DNA of 64,000 nucleotides. Source: Bartonella sp. MM73XJBT.G (GTDB taxonomy: Bacteria; Pseudomonadota; Alphaproteobacteria; Rhizobiales; Rhizobiaceae). The position numbers and the translations under genes are program-made. Positions within the stretch are counted from its first letter, which is position 1. Each line of letters begins with the position of its first letter. Below the pieces are notes generated by a model, which saw only the letters and a program-made list of their open reading frames with translations, ran no database searches and had not been told where the DNA came from. Of this stretch, positions 1 to 8,035 are shown one piece after another. The stretch lies in assembly GCF_028618435.1 (NCBI RefSeq), contig NZ_JAQISW010000007.1, forward strand, positions 1 through 64,000, in the 5' to 3' direction.

Positions 1-1146
1 AACATCTGTAACATCGATCTGTCCGCCTTTTTCTGCCAATAATGCATTTTGTTTTCCACTGACAGTTCCACCCGTCTTTGTGATTTTGGCTTTTGGACCT
101 TCTGCATGAAGTCCATTACCTTCAGATGATGTGACGGTTGTTTTTTCGTCTAAAGTGATGGAGCTGCCTTGTTTAGCATATACTCCATTGGTTTTTCCAT
201 CGAATGACCCTTCGGATACTGTTATCGTTGAGTTATCATTTGCCAATATAGCTGTGTTTGCATTCGTGACGGTTACTTTGTTTAAAGTCACAGAGCTTTT
301 TTCGGCATCTATACCTTTATCCATCAAGGGATTATCTTTTCCGCTTGATATCGTTACATTTTCCAGCTTGTTTTCATCATTCTTACTATCATTGAAAACA
401 GCACCAATTTGAGAGGCTGTAATAGAACCATCAGTCATCTTGATTGTAGCACCATTTTCTACCTCAAGCCCATTGGCAACTTTTTCAATGGTTGTTTTGC
501 CTTTTAATGTAATCACGCTGTCAGCGCCATCGGCTTTAGCACCAGTTCCTTTGCTATCTGTTGTTGTTAAAGCAACATCTGTAACATCGATCTGTCCGCC
601 TTTTTCTGCCAATAATGCATTTTGTTTTCCACTGACAGTTCCACCCGTCTTTGTGATTTTGGCTTTTGGACCTTCTGCATGAAGTCCATTACCTTCAGAT
701 GATGTGACGGTTGTTTTTTCGTCTAAAGTGATGGAGCTACCTTGTTTAGCATATACTCCATTGGTTTTTCCATCGAATGACCCTTCGGATACTGTTATCG
801 TGGAGTCATCATTTGCTAATATAGCTGTGTTTGCATTCGTGACGGTTACTTTGTTTAAAGTCACAGAGCTTTTTTCGGCACTTATTCCCTTGTCAATAAA
901 GCGTCCATCTTGGCTACTTGATATCGTTACATTTTCCAGCTTGTTTTCATCATTCTTACTATCATTGAAAACAGCACCCATTATAGACGCTGTAATAGAG
1001 CCATCGGTCATTTTAATGGTACCGCCGTTTGCTTGAAGAGCAATAATAGCATCTTTAATCGTAGTATTTTTATGTAATTCGATCTTGCTATTAGAACCAT
1101 CAGCTTTTGCACCGATTCCGATACCATTTGCTGTTAGAGTAATATT
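1..1146 (-). repeat. Tandem 573-bp (191-residue) repeats inside the autotransporter passenger
   Basis: Bases 1-573 recur at 574-1146 with an exact 573-bp offset. The match is near-identical up to about position 1010 and then diverges. A third, more diverged unit starts near 1150. The period is a multiple of three, so the reading frame is kept. Such long near-identical repeats invite copy-number change by recombination. Confidence 0.85.
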
Positions 1147-1911
1147 CGAGACATCGATCTGTCCGCCATTTTCTGTATATACTGCGGCGGTTTTCCCACT
1201 CACAGTTCCTTCCACCATTGTAATTTTGGCTTCTGAACCTTCTGCATGAAGTCCATTGCCTTCAGATGATGTGACTGTTACTTTTTCGTTTAACGTAATG
1301 GTGCTGCCTTGTTTAGCATATACTCCATTCATTTTTCCATTAAATATTCCGCCAGAGACTTTTATCGTGGAGTTATCCTCTGCTAATATACCGTTGTTTG
1401 CTAAAGAAACAGCTGTGTTTTTCAAAGTGAGGTTGCTGTGGGTAGCATTTATTCCTTTGTCAATAAAGTGGTCATTTTTACCGCTTATAACCACAGTTGT
1501 TAGCTCGTTTTCACTACTACTGTTTTCAAAAGAAGCACCATTTTCAATAGCCGTAATGCTTCCTCCTGTCATTTTAATTTTAGCATTATCTTTGACCTTA
1601 ATACCTAAGTGAATATCAGAATCATTATCATTACTTTTAATAGTCGAACCGGTTAATGTAATTTCACTGTTATCGCCTTCAGCTTTTATAACATATGTAT
1701 CTTTGTTCGTGTCTTTATTTCCGGTTATTGTTAATTTGTCACCAGTGATTTTTCCACCTGTTGTTGCACGAATAGTTTCATAAGTTTCTTGGGACTTTTT
1801 TTCTACTTTCCCATCAGTAATTTCGAGATTTTTAGCATATGCGTTGAAATGGGCGCTAAACAGCGTAACAGCTATCGCTGCTGTACAGAGTAACAGAGAT
1901 TTTTTATACAT
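1..1911 (-). CDS. Autotransporter-like surface protein, N-terminal part (runs off left edge)
   Basis: This reading frame is open from the ATG at 1909-1911 to the window edge, 637 codons without a stop. AGGAA precedes the ATG at SD distance. The first 26 or so residues are a signal peptide (MYKKSLLLCTAAIAV, ending AYA). The rest is low-complexity, Thr/Ser/Gly/Asn-rich and built of short strand-turn units such as GGQIDVTDV, GNGLHAEG and NGVYAKQGSSITL, typical of a right-handed beta-helix passenger domain. A large tandem repeat of 191 residues is present. In Bartonella such passengers usually end in an outer-membrane beta-barrel (autotransporters such as the Iba family), but that barrel would lie outside the window. 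The gene is therefore partial, and the autotransporter call rests on the passenger style and signal peptide. Likely role: surface adhesin or host interaction. Confidence 0.75.
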   Translation of the reverse strand, partial: MYKKSLLLCTAAIAVTLFSAHFNAYAKNLEITDGKVEKKSQETYETIRATTGGKITGDKLTITGNKDTNKDTYVIKAEGDNSEITLTGSTIKSNDNDSDIHLGIKVKDNAKIKMTGGSITAIENGASFENSSSENELTTVVISGKNDHFIDKGINATHSNLTLKNTAVSLANNGILAEDNSTIKVSGGIFNGKMNGVYAKQGSTITLNEKVTVTSSEGNGLHAEGSEAKITMVEGTVSGKTAAVYTENGGQIDVSNITLTANGIGIGAKADGSNSKIELHKNTTIKDAIIALQANGGTIKMTDGSITASIMGAVFNDSKNDENKLENVTISSSQDGRFIDKGISAEKSSVTLNKVTVTNANTAILANDDSTITVSEGSFDGKTNGVYAKQGSSITLDEKTTVTSSEGNGLHAEGPKAKITKTGGTVSGKQNALLAEKGGQIDVTDVALTTTDSKGTGAKADGADSVITLKGKTTIEKVANGLEVENGATIKMTDGSITASQIGAVFNDSKNDENKLENVTISSGKDNPLMDKGIDAEKSSVTLNKVTVTNANTAILANDNSTITVSEGSFDGKTNGVYAKQGSSITLDEKTTVTSSEGNGLHAEGPKAKITKTGGTVSGKQNALLAEKGGQIDVTDV

Positions 1912-2185
1912 TGATATTTTCCTAACTTATAAGCCCCACGCATTTCCTCCCCCGCTTATAAGAAGGATATTAAATGAATGGTTTTCTACTGTGGGATAAA
2001 TAGATTGCTTTTATTCTCGTGTAAAGTATAAAAATAAAATTTATAATAAAACACATAATGATTTACCGTCTATCCAATAATATTAATTATTATAAAATAA
2101 ATTATAAATAAAAATTCTTAATGTAAGGAGGAACATGCATTCATTTTTCATTTTAAATGATAGTTAGGTTGAATTTTTTGTAGTT

Positions 2186-3077
2186 GTTGAGAGTTCCTTT
2201 TCAGCCTCAATTGAAGCGGAATTTGATGATAGCGGCAATGATTTAGAGATTTCCTCCAGTAACAGCGCGCTACAGGTGATCTTTGGCTATGAGAACAGCA
2301 TCAGTGCATTTATGGGGTGTTTTGTTGTCCGAATCGGTTGTAAGTTGTGGTGGCAGTGATGGAGAGATCTTGCGTCTTTGTGGCAAAAGTGCCTCGATGC
2401 GTAAAGAGCTCAAAGAACAGGTGAGTGAGCATTTTGATCACAAAACTGTTGGGGAGATTGTTGAGACACTCGCCAAACGCCATGGCTATCAAGCAAAGGT
2501 CAGTCCACAATTTACCAAACAAACCTTGCCTTATGTGGTACGCACCGATCAATCGGCGATTGATTTTTTAACCCGCCTTGCTGATCGGATGCAGGCGCGT
2601 TTTTTAATCAAAGACAATAAGTTTTTATTTTTAAGCGGGGACAATCTCCCCCTCCAGACCATTCATCAACAGGAATGTTCCCATTGGGAATTTAGTCTCG
2701 AGCCACGCACGCAATATGGCACTATTGAAGCTGCTTATTTTGATCGCTCAAAAGGGCAGCAATGCCAAGTCAAGCATCAGACAGGTTTTAGTGGTCCCGT
2801 GCGTTGTCTGCGTGGTTGTTACACTTGTAAAGAAGAAGCACAAGCTGCTGCTGCATCAGAATCAGACAGGCTGTGTCGTGCTGTGGGCAGTGGTTCTTTG
2901 ACCCTTGCGGGACGCCCAGAAATCATGGCGGATCAGCTTCTAGTGTTGCAGGGGTTCCGCGGAGAAATCAATGGTCCATGGAAAGCCGCTACCGTTACCC
3001 ATCGCTATGAAAAGCAAAGTGGTTACACCACAGAAATCATCTTAGAGGCACCAAATCAAGGAAAGGAAAAAAAATAG
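2186..3077 (+). pseudogene. Phage late control protein D (tail protein gpD), frameshifted and 5'-truncated
   Basis: The main open frame (TTG start at 2283, 264 codons) matches the body and C-terminus of P2-type gpD, a tail-hub or baseplate protein: GEILRLCGKSASMRKELK, then a VGEIVETLAKRHG segment, and the late GFRGEINGPWKAATVTH and TTEIILEAP signatures. The expected start of the family lies upstream in another frame at 2186-2350, with EAEFDDSGNDLEISSSN and FGYENSISAFMGCFVV. The two frames join near 2320-2340, so an indel has split the gene. No start codon is visible for the upstream part. It is a remnant of a P2-like prophage and probably gives no functional product. Confidence 0.75.
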
Positions 3078-3078
3078 A

Positions 3079-3100
3079 GGCTGGGCTGGTCAACCCAGCC
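3079..3100 (+). terminator. Hairpin after phage gene D remnant
   Basis: GGCTGGG at 3079-3085 pairs with CCCAGCC at 3094-3100 right after the stop codon. No clear T-run follows, so it is only a possible terminator. Confidence 0.4.
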
Positions 3101-3219
3101 AACGGGAGAAGTTTTGCGAACACCCCGTCCGATGCAACTTAACTTAACATCGCAGCCACTTCTTATCACTTAAAGCAATGAGAAGATGGCTAATATAGAT
3201 GAAAGAGTGTTAAAAAATT

Positions 3220-4038
3220 ATGGATACACTTTGTAAAGAAACATTAAAATCTGTTGATCCTACGGAACCAGCTGCTGCTTATGTTGGTGGCAAAATCAAG
3301 TTGGCGAAGACCATTATCAAAATCATTGAAGGCATTCCCCATCGCACTTATGCTGAGCCTTTTGTTGGAATGGGGGGAATATTCTTCAGGCGGAAATTGA
3401 TTCCCTTATATGAAGTCATCAATGACCGCTCAGGTGATGTGGTAAATTTTTTTCGGGTGTTGCAACGCCATTATCACCCTTTTATGGATCTGTTGGAGTT
3501 CCAGATAAGCAGTCGTGAGACGTTTCAGCGTTTCACTCTACAAGATCCAAAGACCCTGACAGATTTAGAGCGGGCTTTGCGGTTTTTATATCTCCAGCGG
3601 TTGAGTTTTGCTGGGCAGGTGACTAAACGAACATTTGGCGTTGATCCTAACCGTGGTGCACGGTTTAACAGTTTCAAACTTGAAGGCTTATTAAAGCTTA
3701 TATACCGCCGTTTATCGGGTGTGACCATTGAACATTTAGACTGGTCTGAGTTTATCAGGCGCTATGACCGGCCTACCACTTTGTTTTATCTAGATCCGCC
3801 TTATTTTGGCGTTGAGGATTACTATGGGAAGGATTTGTTTAAGCGTGAGGATTATCAGACGATGTCTGCGCTGCTTACGCAATTAAAGGGGAAGTTTCTG
3901 CTCTCTCTCAATGATGTGCCTGAGATCCGGAAAATCTTTAGCCAATTTAAGATAAAAGAGGTGAATACATCTTATACGTGTGGTTCAAATAATCCGACTC
4001 CGGCTCAAGAGCTCATCATCTCAAATTGTGATTTATAG
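3220..4038 (+). CDS. D12-class DNA adenine N6-methyltransferase (phage type)
   Basis: This 272-residue protein would transfer a methyl group from SAM to adenine N6 in a short DNA site. The SAM-binding region shows AYVGGKIKLAKTI near residue 20 followed by AEPFVGMGGIFF (F-x-G-x-G, motif I), and the catalytic DPPY motif is in FYLDPPYFGVEDYYG near residue 195. Length and motif order fit Dam/DpnM-like enzymes. It lies about 140 bp after the gene D remnant and just before a tRNA, so it is probably the last intact cargo of the decayed prophage. The recognition sequence cannot be told from sequence. No restriction partner is nearby, so it looks like an orphan methylase. Confidence 0.9.
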   Translation: MDTLCKETLKSVDPTEPAAAYVGGKIKLAKTIIKIIEGIPHRTYAEPFVGMGGIFFRRKLIPLYEVINDRSGDVVNFFRVLQRHYHPFMDLLEFQISSRETFQRFTLQDPKTLTDLERALRFLYLQRLSFAGQVTKRTFGVDPNRGARFNSFKLEGLLKLIYRRLSGVTIEHLDWSEFIRRYDRPTTLFYLDPPYFGVEDYYGKDLFKREDYQTMSALLTQLKGKFLLSLNDVPEIRKIFSQFKIKEVNTSYTCGSNNPTPAQELIISNCDL

Positions 4039-4060
4039 GAGAAGAGAAAAAAGATTCATT

Positions 4061-4104
4061 AAAGGGTCTTTAAATACCCTTTGAAAGGCCTTTAAAGACC
4101 CTTT
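4061..4104 (+). terminator. 14-bp inverted repeat after the methylase
   Basis: AAAGGGTCTTTAAA (4061-4074) is perfectly inverted at 4091-4104 (TTTAAAGACCCTTT) with a 16-nt loop. It sits about 20 bp after the methylase stop. It could terminate transcription, but no T-run follows. Confidence 0.5.
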
Positions 4105-4156
4105 GAGACCCCCTTAAAAATCATGTGAAAAAAAATAAATTGGTACAAAACCTGGT

Positions 4157-4245
4157 GTCAAAATATACAAAACCTGCTGGCAAGCTACATACAGTCAAAA
4201 TATACAAAACCTGCTGGCAAGCTACACAAGCTACAAACAAGCTAC
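4157..4245. repeat. Short direct repeats between phage remnant and tRNA-Met
   Basis: A 33-bp unit beginning GTCAAAATATACAAAACC occurs at 4157-4189 and again at 4194-4226 (period 37). It is followed by further CAAGCTACA copies up to about 4245. They lie immediately beyond the 3' end of tRNA-Met, where a phage attachment junction would be expected. Confidence 0.8.
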
Positions 4246-4254
4246 ATCTAAAGA

Positions 4255-4331
4255 TGGTAGCGGAGGAGGGATTTGAACCCCCGACACAAGGATTATGATT
4301 CCTCTGCTCTAACCTACTGAGCTACTCCGCC
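4255..4331 (-). tRNA. tRNA-Met (anticodon CAT), elongator type
   Basis: On the minus strand a full cloverleaf is visible: acceptor GGCGGAG/CTCCGCT, D arm GCTC/GAGC, anticodon loop ATCATAA with stem GAGGA/TCCTT, T arm GGGGG/CCCTC, and an encoded CCA. The anticodon stem lacks the three G-C pairs of initiator tRNA. The sequence matches the elongator Met type of Rhizobiales. The gene's 3' end points at the phage remnant, consistent with use as an integration site. Confidence 0.93.
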
Positions 4332-4492
4332 AAAATAAAATTATAAGTGCAAATAATTACATTTTCTGCGGATATAAGGGGTAGAATAGTAAGATGTCAA
4401 GCATCGTTTTTAAGCTTTTTGCTTGTCATTCTATTTTATCCTGGATATGTAAAAGTATAATTTTATATGATAAGGTAAGGTAAGGCATAAAA

Positions 4493-5449
4493 ATGGTGCC
4501 ACGTGTAGCGGTTTTAGGATGCGGTCATTGGGGTGAAAACCATATACGGACACTCCACTCTCTTGGGGCTTTAGCGGCAGTTTCTGATATTAATGCTGAT
4601 CGTGCTGCCAGTTTTGCAGCGATGTATGGTGTAGAGGTTGTTTCACCAGATGATCTTTTTGCTCATCGAAATATTGATGCGCTCGTATTAGCTCTGCCGC
4701 CACAATTTCATACGGAAAATGTGCTGCGTGCTGTTAAAAATGGTAAAGATGTTTTGGTGGAAAAACCAATAGCTTTGAATATTACTGATGCTGAATGCCA
4801 AGTCCAAATTGCTCGTCAGTACGAACGGATTTTAATGGTGGGTCATATTTTACGTTTTCATCCGGCTTTTGAAAAAATGTGTGAATTGGTGAAAAACGGG
4901 GAATTGGGGGAGGTGCGATATATTTACTCTCATCGATTAGGCTTTGGAAAATTTCACACACACAGTGATGCTTTATGGGATCTTGCCCCTCATGATCTCT
5001 CAATGATTTTAGCGTTGACAGGATGTGAACCCTCTGAAATTCGCGGTGAGGGGGCTGCTGTTGTTGATCAGATTTCTGATTTTTCTCATGTTCATATGAC
5101 TTTTCCAAATGGTGTACGTAGTCATCTTTTTGCTTCACGTTTAAGCCCTTATCGTGAGAGGCGTTTAACTGTTGTTGGGACAAAGGCTATGCTCGTTTTT
5201 GATGATATGGAATCGTGGAACCGTAAATTGGCAATGCACTATTTTGCCGTTTGGAAAGAAAATCAAGAGTGGGCTTTTAGCATGGATGAGCTGAGTTACA
5301 TTGATGTTTGTGAAGATTTGCCACTTACTTGTGAATTACGGCATTTTCTTTATTGTATTCAAACGCGTCAATTGCCTCGTACACATGGTAGTGATGCTAT
5401 TGCGGTTTTACGGATTTTAACAGCTGCTGGTGTCAATTATAATAAATAA
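4493..5449 (+). CDS. gnnA: Gfo/Idh/MocA-type NAD-dependent sugar-nucleotide oxidoreductase (GnnA-like)
   Basis: The 318-residue protein has an N-terminal Rossmann fold (VAVLGCGHWGENHIRTL), the family's LVEKPIAL segment near residue 90 with its conserved EKP, and the Gfo/Idh/MocA C-terminal domain. Together with the aminotransferase that follows after about 50 bp, it matches the GnnA/GnnB pair: oxidation of UDP-GlcNAc at C3, then transamination to the 3-amino sugar. Bartonella lipid A is known to contain 2,3-diamino-2,3-dideoxyglucose, which needs this pair. The pathway assignment is inference from pairing and organism. A related O-antigen sugar role (WbpB-like) is the main alternative. Confidence 0.75.
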   Translation: MVPRVAVLGCGHWGENHIRTLHSLGALAAVSDINADRAASFAAMYGVEVVSPDDLFAHRNIDALVLALPPQFHTENVLRAVKNGKDVLVEKPIALNITDAECQVQIARQYERILMVGHILRFHPAFEKMCELVKNGELGEVRYIYSHRLGFGKFHTHSDALWDLAPHDLSMILALTGCEPSEIRGEGAAVVDQISDFSHVHMTFPNGVRSHLFASRLSPYRERRLTVVGTKAMLVFDDMESWNRKLAMHYFAVWKENQEWAFSMDELSYIDVCEDLPLTCELRHFLYCIQTRQLPRTHGSDAIAVLRILTAAGVNYNK

Positions 5450-5498
5450 AAGAGATAAGTAGTGCTTTTGTATTCTTATGATGATCAATGGAGTTAAT

Positions 5499-6617
5499 AT
5501 GCAATTCATCGACCTTGGGGCGCAGCGGGCGCGTATTGAAGATAAAATTAATTCTGCAATTGCGTATGTGGTTGCGAGTGGTCAGTATATTTTGGGGCCA
5601 AAAGTAACGGAGTTTGAAGAGAAATTGGCTGAGTATCTTGGCGTTAAACATGTCATTGCATGTGCGAATGGAACAGATGCTTTGAAGATGCCTCTTATGG
5701 CTAAAAATATTGGTCTAGGGGATGCTGTATTTTGTCCTAGCTTTACGTTTTCGGCAACAGCTGAAGTCGTTGCTTTGGTGGGAGCTGAGCCTGTTTTTGT
5801 GGATGTTTTACCCGATACGTTTAATATTGATGTTGAAAAACTGTCTCACGCTATTGAAATGGTTAAAAAAGAGGGAAGGTTAAAGCCAAAGGCTATTATT
5901 GCTGTTGATTTATTTGGGCTTCCTGCTGACTATGTGCAAATTGCTCAAGTGGCTGCAAAGGAAAATCTTTTTGTCATTGAAGATGCTGCTCAATCTATGG
6001 GTGGAAGAAGCGGTAATACGATGTGTGGTGCTTTTGGTGAGGTGGCTGCCACAAGTTTTTATCCTGCAAAACCATTAGGGTGTTATGGCGATGGAGGTGC
6101 TATGATCACTAATAATGATGATTTGGCAGAACTTTTACGCTCTATTTTGTTTCATGGGAAAGGTGAAACACAATATGATAATGTACGGATTGGTATGAAT
6201 TCACGTCTTGATAGTATTCAGGCTGCAATTTTACTCGAAAAGTTTGTGATTTTTGAAGATGAAATGGAAAAGCGTGGAGAAATTGCTCAACGCTATTCCA
6301 ATGGTTTAAGAGATATTGTTACAGTTCCAGAAATAGGAAAGAATATTCGTTCTGCTTATGCACAATATACAATTAAGGTAAAAGAGCGTGATAAATTAAA
6401 AGATTTTTTACAAAAAAATTCTATCCCTACAATGATTTATTATAAAGCTCCTTTACATCAACAGCCAGCTTATAAACGCTTTCCTTATGTAAAGGATTCC
6501 CTTTCTGTTTCAGAATCTTTAGGGGAATGTGTGTTAAGTTTACCAATGCATCCTTACTTAGCGCAAACGGATCAGGATATCATTATCCAAAAAATAAGAG
6601 ATTTTTATCACTCTTGA
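5499..6617 (+). CDS. gnnB: DegT/DnrJ/EryC1 family PLP sugar aminotransferase (GnnB-like)
   Basis: The protein has the DegT/DnrJ fold: an N-terminal FIDLGAQRARIEDKI segment, ACANGTDALKM near residue 55, EDAAQSMGGR near residue 160 (PLP-binding Asp), and the Schiff-base lysine in TSFYPAKPLGCYGDGGA near residue 187. ATG at 5499 is preferred over the in-frame ATG at 5478 because GGAG at 5490-5493 is at ideal distance. It should transfer an amino group from glutamate to the 3-keto sugar nucleotide made by the upstream oxidoreductase. The product would feed LpxA to give amide-linked acyl chains in lipid A. The exact substrate is inferred. Confidence 0.78.
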   Translation: MQFIDLGAQRARIEDKINSAIAYVVASGQYILGPKVTEFEEKLAEYLGVKHVIACANGTDALKMPLMAKNIGLGDAVFCPSFTFSATAEVVALVGAEPVFVDVLPDTFNIDVEKLSHAIEMVKKEGRLKPKAIIAVDLFGLPADYVQIAQVAAKENLFVIEDAAQSMGGRSGNTMCGAFGEVAATSFYPAKPLGCYGDGGAMITNNDDLAELLRSILFHGKGETQYDNVRIGMNSRLDSIQAAILLEKFVIFEDEMEKRGEIAQRYSNGLRDIVTVPEIGKNIRSAYAQYTIKVKERDKLKDFLQKNSIPTMIYYKAPLHQQPAYKRFPYVKDSLSVSESLGECVLSLPMHPYLAQTDQDIIIQKIRDFYHS

Positions 6618-6683
6618 AAGTGTGTTTTTATCTTTAAAATTTGTGTAAAAGCTTTATGGGACCATCCTAGATGGTATTTTTTG

Positions 6684-6953
6684 CTAGAATGTATGATGCG
6701 TATTTTTAATGGGGTCACGCCCCTCACGTAAAACAGAACGCCATCCTGTTGCCAATTCACGGGCTTGTTTTAAAGAAACATCTCTCAAAGCACCCAATCC
6801 CATTTCGCGACGACGCCCGTGAAGGGTATAACGATAAATCCATTGAGCACCACCATCTTTACGCTTATGAAGAAGCAAGCCGGCACCATCATTATATTTG
6901 CCAGCCCCCAATGTTGCGACAGACCTTGCATTAAGACGGTTCATAAGGACCAT
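6684..6953 (-). pseudogene. Truncated P4-type integrase: N-terminal DNA-binding domain only
   Basis: An 89-residue product begins at the ATG at 6951-6953 with a strong SD (AAAGGAG, 6960-6966). It carries the arm-type DNA-binding (DUF4102) part of P4-like tyrosine integrases: GKYNDGAGLLLHKRK, WIYRYTLHGRRREMGLGA and SLKQARELA. It stops after GRDPIKN, so the core-binding and catalytic domains (R-H-R-Y) are missing. Remnants of the same start occur near 24765-24855 and 44925-45213. It is probably an inactive leftover of an integrative element, although the remaining piece could still be made and bind DNA. Confidence 0.8.
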
Positions 6954-7010
6954 TTTTACTCCTTTCTTATACAAATTTGATCCACACACTCATCCCACTT
7001 GTTATGTGCA

Positions 7011-7130
7011 AATGAGTGGTTTTGACTGATACAACATACACAGATTTGAAATGAGAGAATCCTACGTTATTCGAGACTCTCATTCAACATACAAAACAGT
7101 GAGTTATCATTATAAATCAGTGTGTTGACT
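7011..7130. repeat. Dispersed ~120-bp repeat, copy 1 (integrase leader)
   Basis: Shared landmarks, in order: GAGTGGTTTTGA, GATTTGAAATGAGAGAATC, TACGTTATTCGAG, CTCATTCAA and TATAAATCAGTGTGTTGA. Five similar stretches occur in this window, at 24920, 41519, 45213, 45490 and 47600. This copy lies directly upstream of the truncated integrase. Confidence 0.8.
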
Positions 7131-7135
7131 AAGTG

Positions 7136-7291
7136 TTATTTGCCTTTAGGACGCATGAAATGTCGTCCTTTAGGGTGCTGATATGACAGGCAAGCGGAAT
7201 CGTTAGATAAGAAGATGGATTTTTTCAAGTCGTTGTAGGGGAAGAAATTTTTCTTTAGTTTAGCGAGAAAGTCACGTTTGGTAAAAGGCAT
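7136..7291 (-). CDS. Short hypothetical ORF, 51 residues
   Basis: An open frame from the ATG at 7289-7291 encodes a basic protein starting MPFTKRDFLAKLKKNFFPYN and ending RPKGK. There is no convincing Shine-Dalgarno sequence and no recognised family. It sits beside the integrase leader repeat, so it may be element cargo or chance. Low confidence that it is expressed. Confidence 0.3.
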   Translation of the reverse strand: MPFTKRDFLAKLKKNFFPYNDLKKSIFLSNDSACLSYQHPKGRHFMRPKGK

Positions 7292-7364
7292 GTGAATTAT
7301 GAGAGTTACAATGAACCTTTATTGATTTTTCTCTCCATTGAAAGTGTTTTAAGAAATAACTTAT

Positions 7365-7631
7365 TTAATAGGTTTTTTTAGAGGAGAGACAAGTTATTTT
7401 TTTGCGAATGCGTGATGCTAAGTCGTTTTTGCTTTTGGGTTTTTGAATTAATGTGTTGATGGGTGATGTATGTCCCTCCTGTAGGGCTATTTGTGCAGCT
7501 AATGTTGCTGCAAGGTCTTTTGTTTCTTCACGGAGTTCTTCCAGTAGTTGGTGGTTAGCAGTCGTATCAAGCTCATGCATTTGGATTTTTTGTAAACGTT
7601 GCTGATAGTATGCGATTTTTTCACGCATCAT
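7365..7631 (-). CDS. Hypothetical coiled-coil protein, 88 residues
   Basis: The ATG at 7629-7631 overlaps the stop of the upstream membrane-protein gene (ATGA arrangement), with GGAAA as its SD inside that gene. The product starts MMREKIAYYQQRLQKIQMHE, is charged and helical, and ends basic (RIRKKITCLSSKK). The frame is open further upstream to 7892, but that part is antiparallel filler within the neighbouring gene, so 7631 is the better start. An alternative is that this and the next gene are one protein split by a frameshift near 7630. No family recognised. Confidence 0.55.
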   Translation of the reverse strand: MMREKIAYYQQRLQKIQMHELDTTANHQLLEELREETKDLAATLAAQIALQEGHTSPINTLIQKPKSKNDLASRIRKKITCLSSKKTY

Positions 7632-8008
7632 TTTTGATTTCCTTTGAAGCTGTTTGTTTTGACAATATTTTGTTTGATGGCGATCGATTCTTTGGAAGAA
7701 GTATTTTGTGTGGGGAGGCATCGCTGATAAAGTTGTTCTGTTACTTGGCTCAGATGTATTTTTTGTTGGGCGTATTTTTTTTGCAAAGATTCGTACTTTT
7801 GTTGGTTTTTTGCTAATTCTACAGCATGTTGTGCGCGGATAAAATCTTGGTTTGCTTGTATTTCCGTGAGTGATAATGGAATTTGTGCACAAATATCTCT
7901 ATGCGCAAAATGAACGGCTTTACGCCAAATGAGAGGAGATAAAAGCACCAGTAACCAAGAAGTGGAGGCAATCCCAAGAATAAAAAAAAGAAACGATTGA
8001 ATAAGCAT
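7628..8008 (-). CDS. Hypothetical membrane-anchored coiled-coil protein
   Basis: The ATG at 8006-8008 follows AGGGG at SD distance and gives 126 residues; an in-frame ATG at 8035 is less likely. Residues 1-25 form one membrane segment (SFLFFILGIASTSWLLVLLS). The remainder is a Gln/Lys/Glu-rich helix (AVELAKNQQKYESLQKKYAQ) expected to be cytoplasmic or periplasmic coiled coil. It starts 27 bp after the DUF1134 gene and overlaps the next ORF by 4 bp, so the three genes look like one operon. Function unknown. Confidence 0.65.
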   Translation of the reverse strand: MLIQSFLFFILGIASTSWLLVLLSPLIWRKAVHFAHRDICAQIPLSLTEIQANQDFIRAQHAVELAKNQQKYESLQKKYAQQKIHLSQVTEQLYQRCLPTQNTSSKESIAIKQNIVKTNSFKGNQK

Positions 8009-8035
8009 AATACCCCTTTTCAAATAAGAATACAT

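Noticed and set aside
131-1612. Plus-strand ORFs of 80-118 codons (131, 440, 704, 1256)
   Set aside because: They are shadows of the long minus-strand autotransporter frame; they recur with its 573-bp repeat and have no SD.
4157-4245. Possible CRISPR array
   Set aside because: Only two 33-bp units with a 4-bp gap and no spacers; it is a simple tandem repeat near a tRNA. No cas genes are present.
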